Shown here: in pieces, positions 58,531 through 64,000 of the stretch
Layout of the letters: each line of letters begins with the position of its first letter
Numbering within the stretch: the stretch's first letter is position 1
NCBI GenBank assembly: GCA_018806985.1
Contig: JADANN010000437.1
Span: 1,638,501-1,702,500, forward strand
Length of the DNA stretch: 64,000 nucleotides
From: Angiostrongylus vasorum
Taxonomy: Eukaryota; Nematoda; Chromadorea; Rhabditida; Metastrongylidae
Direction of reading: 5' to 3'
Notes under the pieces: generated by a model
The model's database searches: none
What the model was told of the DNA's origin: nothing
Seen by the model: the letters and a program-made list of their open reading frames with translations, nothing else
Made by a program: the position numbers and the translations under genes

Positions 58531-61500
58531 ATCAATTAGAAGCGAACTCATGACTAGGGAACTTTGGGAAATTTAAAAAGAACATCAGTAAAATCCTTTC
58601 CAGAAGTGAAAATTCTTTGGAAAGTAGAAAAATGCCCCAGTAATTCAATCGAATGAAAAATCATTTCTTTGATTTTTGTGCAAAAGGATGATATGACAAA
58701 TAAATCACCTAAGGATTTTTTGCTCCTCTTTTAGGCAGAAAAAACTACAACTCCGTCCACCAATTGAAGAAATTCGGGCTAAGTACTACAAGGAAATGCG
58801 AAAGCTTCTCAGCATACCGCTGAAATTTAAAGGTGTCCTCGAAGGCGAACAGGTATTTTTCCCGCTTGGAAATCATTATTGATCAATAACTGGTACGAAA
58901 ATATGTTAATACGAAGTGTATCACTTAGTCCCTTGGCTTAGACTAATGTTGGATTTTCTAGTGTTTCAGGAAGACGGTATTGCCATATTATTAGCTGATG
59001 CTTAGAAAATTTATTTCTTGATAATATAAGAATCATTTGGGCAAAATAAACCTGTAGAATAGCGCCGAACTCCTTCTCCCTCTCTGTCCCCGTGTCTCTC
59101 TATCTCTTCGTGTTTCTCTCTTCGTCTTTCTGTCGCATTTTTCGCACTTCTTTCCTCTCTTTGTTTTTTCTCACCTTGTTTTTAAAATAGCCACATTTCA
59201 CGCGGTGAGCATTTAATTTCCCTCTCTTTTCTCTGTCTCTTCGTCTTTTTCTCCTCCGCCCTCCTCTTCCTGTATGTTTCTGTTCCTCTCTCTCCCTCCC
59301 TCTCCTTCTCCTTTCTAAACAAGAAGATTTTCCACTAAGTAAGCGGCATTAGATTAGCAAGGGTGAGGTTCTAGTTGGTGTGAAATTTAAAACAGTGTGG
59401 ACCTCAAGCTGAATGGTGTCCTGCCTGTAAGTGGCAATCTGCCAATGGTACTGATATTGTCACTTCAGTCCACGTTCTTCTCGACGATGTTGGCCGACAA
59501 CGCCGACCGATTCCCACGGGTCTACGTGAAAGCCGAACAACTGATGAGAGCTGTTGAACAAGTCGATGCACAGTTTGCGGTAAACGTAGAATATTTTCCT
59601 CCATTCCTTTAAGTTGTTCTTTGTGGGTATGCGTTATTTTTTAAGGATTGGCTTGTCCCGGCACAGGTGGATTTGGAGTTGTTGATTGAAGAAACTCTAA
59701 AAAACGGCATCCGACTGGGAAGCACAACTGAAACTTGTAAAAGCGAAAGGCCGTGAGGCTGCAAAAATTACCTAAGTGAGTGGGGTTACCTAGCGATGGA
59801 TAAACAGTGAAAAAAGTTACATTTCGGAAGAGGAATATAAAGCCATTGAAGGAGTTCAAGAAAAAATTTGCCGCCCCTCTGTCCTATCCCGAAAATGTCA
59901 AACCTGCGAGTAAGCGCTAATTTTGGCATTTGCATTTCTTCTGCGTTTTGCAAAATAGCTCCAAGTTTTTAAATAATTGCTTCTAAATCTCCTGCTCGGG
60001 CAGACTTTGGCCAGGTTCACCACGGAACTCCAGGGAACCACAATGGCTAAACCAGCAAAACTCCTACAAAATGGAGATTATACTGAGGTCCGCACAACAG
60101 GTGAAGATGGGTCATTCAAGAATCAAGTAAGTAATCTCCTGCTTGGTCCTCTGGCAGAATCTTTGTGAGTCGCGGTGATCACTAGAGGTGCGATAATGAA
60201 TTCCACAGTTTCTAGTGGATTATTATTGCAATTTTGCAACAGGTGGGCTCAGTATCCTTTTAGTAGGCTTTTTTTCCCAGATTAGTAAAAAATGGCCCAA
60301 AATATGAGATTTCGCAGTTTTTCTCAAGGTTTCTGTTGCATTGAAGGTGTCGTAGTGTTTACGCATGCATTGATTGGCATCTAAACTGAAAGATTATAAG
60401 GTTTTACTATTGATCTAGTGAGCCAAAGCAAATGTAATGCAACCGTAACGTAAGACTGGGTTTTTATGGGGGAGAGAGAGACAGGGAGAGCGAGGGAGAA
60501 AGAGGGCCCAAGGATGGGAGAGAGAGGGAGAGATAGTGGGGAAAAAGGAGAAAGGGGAACGTTAGTAATATTTTTCATGCATCGAAATGTCCAAGTACTT
60601 GGTAAGCAGAAGAAAATGAACAGTTTCAGGAGAAATGAGTTTTTCTCATAGAAATCTTTAGGTCCATTTCTCTTAGAAGATTCTTATATCCACTTTTTCG
60701 TTCTCTTTTCCTTTAAAAAGAAACTTGCAGATTTTATTTTTTGAGTGAAGAGGACCGAAAGTACGAGTTATCATTTATGAAAGGAAACTGTGAGTGTTAA
60801 GTGAGATTCGTCTGGATTGCATCGTAGTGAGCACCACTGGAGCAAAGACGGCAATCGACGAATTGCTGCAGCATGTGTTCGACATCCTCATCTACACCCT
60901 CCGACTCAGCATCAACTCAAAACTACAGAACATTCAACAGTTTCTTACTCAGGTACATTGATGTGAACTCGCTTCCACTTGAAGAATCTATAGAAACTAT
61001 CGTAATTTGGACGGGAAGCATATTGCTTACAATTTTGATGTATAATTGTTGCCGACTACCAACTATATTCTGATTCCTTCGAATCTACAAGGTCTACGAG
61101 ACTCTTGGAACCCTCAGCATCGCTATTCTTGGATGAGCGAGAGAGGAATCCAAGCTCAGTCAGTGATACTCCTTTTTTAATAATTTCGACACCACATGTA
61201 GTGCGGATTCCAGCACCTACCGAATTCGATTCTTTTTCTCGCATCCATCATTCACGAAGGTCTTCGAATTTTTTACCTATGGGTTCGTCTGCTGTTTTGA
61301 GGATTTTTATCTTTATCGTAAATGTCGTTCGATACCAGTCGAACCGATTGTCCATGGAATCCTGTGGTAGCTGTGGTAGCGCATCCCCACACCGATTGCA
61401 GGCAGTCAGTCAATCCCAGACAAGTCTGGTAGCAATTCTCCCCCCAACCTCGGAGGTTGAGAAGCTTGATGAGGCTAGGGTGGGTCCAGCAGCGCATTGC

Positions 61501-63039
61501 TCGTAATTCAGCACGGGATTTGAATAGAAAGCATCTCGTAGTAACTCATATGGACCGGGCGCTTAACTGGTATTGTCTTTACTTACTTGGATACTTGGAT
61601 GGTCCGTCCTCACTGGTTGTGTGACGTGGTTCCCTGGAGTGCCGACGTCCAGCCAGGCCAAAGTCTGCCCCCAGGTCGTCACCGCCACAGGCAGTCGCAG
61701 CCCTTGTGGATCAGGGGGGACATTTGCCGCCGTGCGACTAGTTTGGCACCAAAACGGTGACGGACCCTGGTATTGGCTTACCCTTAGCTGGGTTTCCCGA
61801 TGGAAATGCCATACTCCTTCTCAGCTTGGGGAGACCTTTACCAAGGGGATGAATCCCCCCGTTGTACATTGCAGCTCGACACCCAGGAACACCTCCCAGC
61901 CACGTTAAGGCCGTAAACCGTTAGGGAGGAATACTGTCTTTGTAACTACTAACCACTACATACTACTTCTACATGTGAGGAAAGCTATAGATTAGAACTA
62001 TGTCCGAATGTCCGAATCAATTCCATCCTACTTTTTGTTATAAAGCGCTGCCAGCAACCTTGGACTTTGGATAGCGGCACTTCCTCCATTTGTTTAGTTG
62101 TCTCTACAACCATCTCTGATGGATTCGTGCGCGGGTTCGGCTGCGCCTTGAGTTTCATCTGAAATCTCCAAGTCGCGATGTCTTTACCATAAGCAGTCAG
62201 CAGTTCCAGTGTGTCGAAGGAAGGTTTGCTGCCGATTGCGACTGCAGTTTTTCAAGGATTGTAGAGACAGAATGTTTCTATGATTACTCGAGAGGAAGAT
62301 GTTCTGTTAACATCTGAAAAAAACGTGCAGTTCAATTTTTGACATTTTATGAGTTCTGTCTTATTTTTTTCACTTCAGTATAGAAAGTAATACTAGGTTT
62401 TTGTACGGGAAGTACTTTCCATCCATGGATTGAGCATCTTTTCATGGAACTCTGTTCAATAGGTTTTCAATGACTTCGAAACGTTTTTCTAATATAATTA
62501 GTTTGTTAGCCTTTAGAAGTATAAAAGGTTTTTATAGGCAATCGATGTTCTCAACTCAAGACCTCAATCAGTTGATGAGGTGGCTGAGGCGAATGCTCGC
62601 CACATGGAGTACGGCAGGACTAATAGAGAGGTACTGTAGCAGTGCTGGAACATTATGTTTTTCGTTGAAGATCTATACTATTTGTATGAACATTGGCCTT
62701 TTTGAATATCCACACCATTCAGATTTTTTACAATTAAAAAGTTTGTTTAAAAAAGGAATTTATATGTTCAAACATTTCTGAAAGTCCTTTTCGTAATTTT
62801 TACCTTTGGTTCGAAATACGTTTATATGGGCTTGAAAAACGCATTCTTTATTCTTCTTTACGAGACATCCATAAGCGGTCGTGTTTTAGCTGAAGGCCTC
62901 ATGGGCGATTTTAAACGAACAGCACACCTTACTACGATCGGTAGCCGGTAGTTCAGTGGAGCAAATGGTGCCGCTCACACAGCAATGGGAGAAGTTCGAA
63001 ATGATGCTCGACAGTCATCAGATGATGATCAAAGAACAG
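41294..63039 (+). CDS. che-3: Cytoplasmic dynein-2 heavy chain, N-terminal tail (24 exons, gene continues past window)
   Basis: DYNC2H1/CHE-3 is the motor of retrograde intraflagellar transport. Twenty-four exons with GT-AG borders give 1002 codons that follow the human DYNC2H1 tail in order, for example GQTWKRQ, YNPFTENNW, HFYNTIDQQM, TWEDPKQLEDF, RPPIEEIRAKYYKEM, RPQSVDEV and WEKFEMMLDSHQMMIKEQ. The first AAA+ module would lie far beyond 64000. The ATG at 41294 (MSKEDERDVRR) is chosen because the frame upstream uses only TTG, and AACATTTAG just before it could be a spliced-leader acceptor. Seven single-base insertions, six in A5-A6 or T6 runs and one in a G4A4GA5 stretch, must be removed (exons 3, 6, 7, 13, 18 and 21 twice). 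Confidence 0.93.
41574..41741 (+). CDS. che-3: che-3 exon 2
   Basis: RGVDLSNTVKSGS...VIFYKTRPMVLTTDN; corresponds to the LVFFKLRPEVITDEN segment of DYNC2H1. Phase 0 both ends. Confidence 0.92.
42347..42471 (+). CDS. che-3: che-3 exon 3 (one extra base)
   Basis: VFSKDISESLQ...LVSELEENLLATVDVG. The exon leaves in phase 2, but exon 4 needs phase 1. Deleting one base in the GGGGAAAAGAAAAA run (42451-42464) repairs it and gives KGEGGVVSLLDEIRVW across the junction. Confidence 0.85.
42527..42642 (+). CDS. che-3: che-3 exon 4
   Basis: GVVSLLDEIRVWKPRTDSAA to IIDTID; only a ~55-base intron separates it from exon 3. Phase 0 out at GAT|gttagt. Confidence 0.88.
43031..43066 (-). ncRNA. Hammerhead core, copy 8
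   Basis: The minus strand reads GCU-CUGAAGA, stem II AGGC/CCCU (one mismatch), GAAAC-GUC, AGCU. All invariant boxes are intact. Confidence 0.65.
43488..43524 (+). ncRNA. Decayed hammerhead core, copy 9
   Basis: GGCUGUAAAGAAGACGAAACCGCCGAAACCUCAGCU: position and GAAAC kept, CUGANGA and GUC altered. Confidence 0.45.
43540..43832 (-). repeat. SINE-A inserted in the PLE, with target duplication
   Basis: Minus-strand SINE-A (head GACGCGTGTGGCGCAGTGGT near 43825) flanked by GTTGATAAA at 43531-43539 and 43833-43841. Confidence 0.85.
44220..44480 (-). repeat. SINE-B in che-3 intron 4
   Basis: TTTTAATGGCAGGGTATTATG to GGCATTGGACCCAGCCAACC, complete but diverged. Confidence 0.75.
44965..45085 (+). 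CDS. che-3: che-3 exon 5
   Basis: DRSVDELITLVEAFEDCCDA to TRMRSLIQCMG; matches SLLEVVDLVETTQDVVDDVW...ESRMLHLLDIIG. Phase 1 out at ATGG|gtacgt. Confidence 0.9.
45546..45633 (+). CDS. che-3: che-3 exon 6 (one extra base)
   Basis: GSYLCEQLSLKIDPESLW then, after removing one A of the A6 run at 45599-45604, KNANVTEQLSAG. As written it ends in a stop at MEKRKRY in the other frame. The junction to exon 7 (SAG-IACCGQWE) matches LKAGISICEQW. Confidence 0.82.
45820..46220 (+). repeat. Repeat C in che-3 intron 6
   Basis: Full-length copy: GGCCCGTCTTCACTGGCTAT to CAGGAAAACCTCCTAGGATA. Confidence 0.75.
46557..46697 (+). CDS. che-3: che-3 exon 7 (one extra base)
   Basis: IACCGQWELSVQLMTGQTWK corresponds to ISICEQWVIVCNHLTGQVWQ. 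Removing one A from the A5 run at 46682-46686 changes KKKTGRG to KKRLEE, joined to exon 8 as RLEEVLSLKQ, the family's RLEEVLAIRT. Confidence 0.9.
46740..46905 (-). repeat. SINE-D fragment in che-3 intron 7
   Basis: CGGATCCCGGTACTTGTATT and TCGATTCGTTTTCTCGCATC match the distal part of the SINE-D body; the tRNA-like end is missing. The rest of intron 7 (46906-48030) shows no recognised element. Confidence 0.5.
48031..48189 (+). CDS. che-3: che-3 exon 8
   Basis: VLSLKQLGPQIALLLNEPGI to AYNPFTENNWKSRML; matches VQYNPYTEPLWKAAV. Phase 0 both ends. Confidence 0.93.
48298..48387 (+). CDS. che-3: che-3 exon 9
   Basis: VTEKSMDSIIDRTIPVLKSR to KLEGNH, phase 0 both ends (TTTGCAAG| and CAT|gtaggg). 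Confidence 0.85.
48489..48562 (+). CDS. che-3: che-3 exon 10
   Basis: LTADLEKYKSFLCRAKIKEK, corresponding to LLQAFLKYKELVKRPTISKE. Phase 2 out. Confidence 0.9.
48782..48926 (+). CDS. che-3: che-3 exon 11
   Basis: REALLAQLSGKLLDKEKEID to EIAAKVVWIRQQINK; matches RETLLARL and NSIVWVRQLELK. Phase 0 out. Confidence 0.93.
49226..49353 (+). CDS. che-3: che-3 exon 12
   Basis: LENMQSLCSVLLDDLVSYPS to AEQESYDEW; matches LLSDLPGFRCF and YEQEQFDDW. Phase 2 out at AATG|gtaaga. Intron 12 (to 52583) is 3.2 kb; 49354-50509 of it shows nothing recognised. Confidence 0.93.
50510..50895 (-). repeat. SINE-D in che-3 intron 12
   Basis: Body blocks AGCACTTCTTGAATTCGATTC and CACTCGTCGAATCGATTTTC; tRNA-like end on the minus strand at 50855-50895. 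Confidence 0.75.
51320..51700 (-). repeat. Repeat C in che-3 intron 12
   Basis: Inverse of the 45820-46220 orientation: ATTCCGGGGAACCACAATGG, CCCACACAACCAGCGAGGAC. Confidence 0.75.
51770..51990 (-). repeat. SINE-B variant with readable pol III boxes
   Basis: The minus strand reads TAGTGGTGCAGTGGTAACAT (A box) and GGTGGGTTCGATCTGCC (B box), the best A/B pair seen in this family. Confidence 0.75.
52390..52505 (-). repeat. SINE-D head fragment in che-3 intron 12
   Basis: CCCCCAATTTTCCGTCTCCGA and CGTGTTCGAAACCGGCGAACG resemble the SINE-D head region, diverged. Confidence 0.4.
52584..52726 (+). CDS. che-3: che-3 exon 13 (one extra base)
   Basis: CRETIQSIDDTTDSIALETR and NVNYSDRLLKLL match ASSRIMELDSNDGLLKIHYSDRLVILL. 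Removing one A from the A5 run at 52719-52723 gives LLKE, continuing as VRQLSSLGL in exon 14. Confidence 0.92.
53870..54185 (+). pseudogene. Mariner-like transposase remnant in che-3 intron 13
   Basis: One frame reads LDWQDMLFYELF (54021-54056), a stop at 54108, then FLDNNAPLFATKLTRI (54111-54158), resembling the WDxxGxxxYELL and FxHDNARPH regions of mariner transposases. Short and degraded. The intron also holds an unassigned ATG frame at 53116-53397. Confidence 0.5.
54891..55043 (+). CDS. che-3: che-3 exon 14
   Basis: VRQLSSLGLKIPSKIVNCVN to LKQIAHFYNTIDQQMLPCQQ; nearly the family sequence RQLSALGFVIPAKI and LKQVAHFYNSIDQQM. Phase 0 both ends after the exon 13 correction. Confidence 0.95.
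55285..55535 (+). repeat. SINE-A, diverged, in che-3 intron 14
   Basis: GGCGCAGTGGTTAGAGGTAC head, GGTTCGGTCCCGTGTTCCAG B-box zone and AAAAATTGACCGACGCCC end. Confidence 0.7.
55686..55777 (+). repeat. 46 bp perfect-length tandem duplication
   Basis: Two adjacent 46 bp copies (55686-55731, 55732-55777) differ at about two positions; each ends GGTTTAACGTTAACTAGTAC plus ATA. Confidence 0.85.
56002..56165 (+). CDS. che-3: che-3 exon 15
   Basis: ALMLDEAIAFERLVIPKKNE and THVTWEDPKQLEDFIAKLQL-like sequence; matches SALAFEQII and ITWDNPKELEGYIQKLQ. Phase 2 out. Confidence 0.94.
56547..56661 (+). CDS. che-3: che-3 exon 16
   Basis: RLRNAHTEIVHLVMELVNLD to WKEILVQIRSK; matches RKLRKWHTTFCEKVVVLMNIDLL. 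Phase 0 out. Confidence 0.93.
56750..56833 (+). CDS. che-3: che-3 exon 17
   Basis: ISTEELLHGATKVNLRPWQI then HCNWQLYK, matching HAWKQHWNHQLYK. Phase 0 both ends. Confidence 0.9.
57060..57360. repeat. SINE-B fold-back pair in che-3 intron 17
   Basis: A partial unit (57060-57172) faces a second (57175-57360, promoter sense +) ending in TAAAAAAGAATAGGCAGTAA. The hairpin arms share CGCATGGTGTGGTGGTGAAC. Confidence 0.8.
57555..57840 (+). repeat. SINE-A directly upstream of che-3 exon 18
   Basis: AGCACGTGTAATGCAGTGGT head to GGGGATCGATGAACGCCGAA end; about 30 bases lie between its tail and the exon 18 acceptor. Confidence 0.8.
57867..57947 (+). CDS. che-3: che-3 exon 18 (one extra base)
   Basis: ALQLQYKWGIESLHTQIPVI, matching ALEHQYQMGLEALNENLPEI. 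One T of the T6 run at 57940-57945 must be dropped to give QLVFVQKKLQLRPP with exon 19. Confidence 0.88.
58135..58415 (+). repeat. SINE-A in che-3 intron 18
   Basis: GCGTGTGGCGCAGTGGTAGG head to GAAATTGATCAACGCCGAGA end, then the tetranucleotide repeat. Confidence 0.8.
58442..58525 (+). repeat. (TATC)n microsatellite, ~21 units
   Basis: An almost uninterrupted TATC array starting ~25 bases after the SINE-A tail; one interruption (TCTTTC) near its end. Confidence 0.97.
58735..58852 (+). CDS. che-3: che-3 exon 19
   Basis: QKKLQLRPPIEEIRAKYYKE and SIPLKFKGVLEGEQ; matches LQFRPPFEEIRAKYYREMKRFIGIP. Phase 0 out. Confidence 0.95.
59069..59316 (+). repeat. Polypyrimidine tract in che-3 intron 19
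   Basis: About 250 bases dominated by C and T on the + strand (TCTCTCCCTCCCTCTCC-type runs). Confidence 0.85.
59469..59579 (+). CDS. che-3: che-3 exon 20
   Basis: STFFSTMLADNADRFPRVYV to VDAQFA, matching SIFSIMIDRNASGFLTIFSKAE. Phase 0 both ends. Confidence 0.93.
59646..59775 (+). CDS. che-3: che-3 exon 21 (two extra bases)
   Basis: DWLVPAQVDLELLIEETLK, then, one A removed from A6 (59699-59704), TASDWEAQLKLVKAKGREAA; with one A removed from A5 (59763-59767) it ends KLP before the strong donor gtgagt. Matches HDWEKNFKALKIKGKEVERLP. Confidence 0.88.
59995..60145 (-). repeat. Repeat C fragment in che-3 intron 21
   Basis: GCAGACTTTGGCCAGGTTCA and AACAGGTGAAGATGGGTCAT, as in 51550-51700. Confidence 0.65.
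60466..60560 (+). repeat. Polypurine tract in che-3 intron 21
   Basis: G/A-rich run (GGGGGAGAGAGAGACAGGG and similar), nearly pure purine over ~95 bases. Confidence 0.85.
60802..60952 (+). CDS. che-3: che-3 exon 22
   Basis: NEIRLDCIVVSTTGAKTAID to NIQQFLTQ; matches VKVDCLNINCNPVKTVIDDLIQKLFDLL. Phase 0 out at CAG|gtacat. Confidence 0.94.
61180..61510 (-). repeat. SINE-D in che-3 intron 22
   Basis: Body blocks CGAATTCGATTCTTTTTCTCG and AATCCTGTGGTAGCTGTGGT; head zone near 61460-61510 on the minus strand, diverged. Confidence 0.7.
61590..61935 (+). repeat. Repeat C in che-3 intron 22
   Basis: GGTCCGTCCTCACTGGTTGT to ACACCTCCCAGCCACGTTAA; a ~60 bp internal segment (the CAGCATAATCTCC block) is deleted. 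Confidence 0.75.
62538..62630 (+). CDS. che-3: che-3 exon 23
   Basis: AIDVLNSRPQSVDEVAEANA, matching AMEVLTIMPQSVEEIGDANL. Phase 0 both ends. Confidence 0.95.
62890..63039 (+). CDS. che-3: che-3 exon 24 (last in window)
   Basis: LKASWAILNEQHTLLRSVAG to EMMLDSHQMMIKEQ; matches NRLLRTVAGGG and WDKFELMMESHQLMIKDQ. Donor CAG|gttcgg; the next exon was not found before the window end. Confidence 0.93.
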
Positions 63040-63289
63040 GTTCGGCAGCGATTCGATCAATAATCGTATTTTTGACTGGTGCATACCTCCTCATCTACTG
63101 CCATTCGTCACGCTCTTCGATGTAGGCAACTTCTGATCTAAAGATCTTTATTGCAAAAACTTTAAAACTGGTGTAGAAAACGTTTAGTAGGCCCTCCCAT
63201 CTACAGTTGCTGGAATTTCCAAAACTTGCAACTTTACCCATGAACTTCCCAATTCGATTAGTTTTATAGACGTTAGCGATTTTATAAAA

Positions 63290-63620
63290 TTGTATAACAA
63301 CAATCCTAAACGATACCGCAATGGTGCTGAGATATTTGCAAAACTGCAGACCACAGGTGTTTGCGCGGGGGAATGAACGCGCTATTACCCTCTCCGGGAG
63401 CTAACGCATTCACCACCATACCATGCGTGTCCTTCGTTTCCCCTTTTCTCAGCTTGTTTTCTGTCTACTAGAGCCATCAACGGCGGTGAACACGTTAGCT
63501 CCCAGAGAGGATAATAACGCGTTCGTTCTCCACCGCAGACACTTGCGCTCAGGAGTTGTATCACACATAATACCCCTGTCCTGAAGAACTGTAAAGGCAG
63601 TAAATAAAAAAAGTTAACAT
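63290..63620. repeat. SINE-B fold-back pair
   Basis: GGTGCTGAGATATTTGCAAA on the left faces an inverted partial unit (GGTGAACACGTTAGCTCCCA, then AAAGGCAGTAAATAAAAAAA) from about 63480. It lies in the che-3 intron after exon 24. Confidence 0.75.
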
Positions 63621-63794
63621 GATGTTTAAACGATTCAGTGAAGCAGCGAATAGATGTATGGTCAGCTTTGTTTAGGGCTACTATTGGGTCCTTTTCATGA
63701 AGAAGTCAATGTTTTATCCTTCACAGTCAAATCTATTACCAGTTCGATGAGTGGTGTGGGTGGTGATTATAATAAGACTTGTGTTGGGTCGAAT

Positions 63795-64000
63795 ATTAAA
63801 AAAAAGATAAAGCTGTCGTCGTTGATCAATAACTGAGAGATGCACCATGTATTCGTCGTCATCAAACATCGTTAGAGATGACTGAATGCATATCTGGCGT
63901 ACATAGTGACTTGAGGTTGCCTACAAGTGTGCGATATCAGTGCTGCTATATTTGCGGAAAGTCCGGTATCAATTTTCCAACCCCGGAGTGATACTAGGCT
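63795..64000 (-). repeat. SINE-A, minus strand, cut by window end
   Basis: GATAAAGCTGTCGTCGTTGAT (SINE end) through CCAACCCCGGAGTG; the head lies beyond the window. Confidence 0.75.

Noticed and set aside
59800..59915. Possible extra che-3 exon with a basic KPLKEFKKKF stretch
   Set aside because: It would need its own frame repair, and exon 21 joins exon 22 directly in correct phase (KLPNEIRLDC) in line with the family.

Overview
This is nuclear DNA from a nematode, most likely a strongylid (hookworm-like) worm. Two intron-rich genes with short GT-AG introns can be assembled exon by exon on the + strand. The organism call is an inference from the type of introns and from the RTE and Penelope-like retroelements; no species marker is present.

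Layout. Positions 1-24600 hold almost only repeats: several tRNA-derived SINE families (called here SINE-A, SINE-B and SINE-D), an unclassified ~400 bp repeat (repeat C), a Penelope-like retroelement with inverted flanking repeats (about 4680-7975), three copies of a composite satellite-bearing element (element X), and a decayed RTE-type LINE (15050-17895, minus). Positions 24627-33330 carry a STAM (signal transducing adaptor molecule, stam-1) gene in 12 exons, with a long first intron that contains an antisense RTE LINE. Positions 33331-41290 are again repeats, ending in a 5'-truncated sense RTE LINE. From 41294 to the window end lies the 5' part of the cytoplasmic dynein-2 heavy chain gene (DYNC2H1, che-3 in C. 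elegans): 24 exons, 1002 codons after correction, all from the N-terminal tail. The motor domain lies beyond the window.

Function. STAM (VHS-UIM-SH3) works with Hrs in ESCRT-0 sorting of ubiquitinated cargo at endosomes. CHE-3 is the retrograde intraflagellar transport motor. In C. elegans both act in ciliated sensory neurons, so the pair makes a plausible cilium-related neighbourhood; 8 kb of repeats separates them and they are not an operon.

Two points matter most. First, both genes read correctly only if eight single extra bases are removed. Seven runs can be named (A5, A6 or T6, and one T4); the eighth lies in a G4A4GA5 stretch. No other damage is visible, which points to homopolymer over-calling in the assembly rather than pseudogenes. 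Second, a minimal hammerhead-ribozyme core (CUGANGA, stem II, GAAAC-GUC with practically no stem III) recurs nine times, always in Penelope-like sequence and often as inverted pairs. One such fragment is an insertion with a 12 bp target duplication, seen by comparison with two empty copies of element X.
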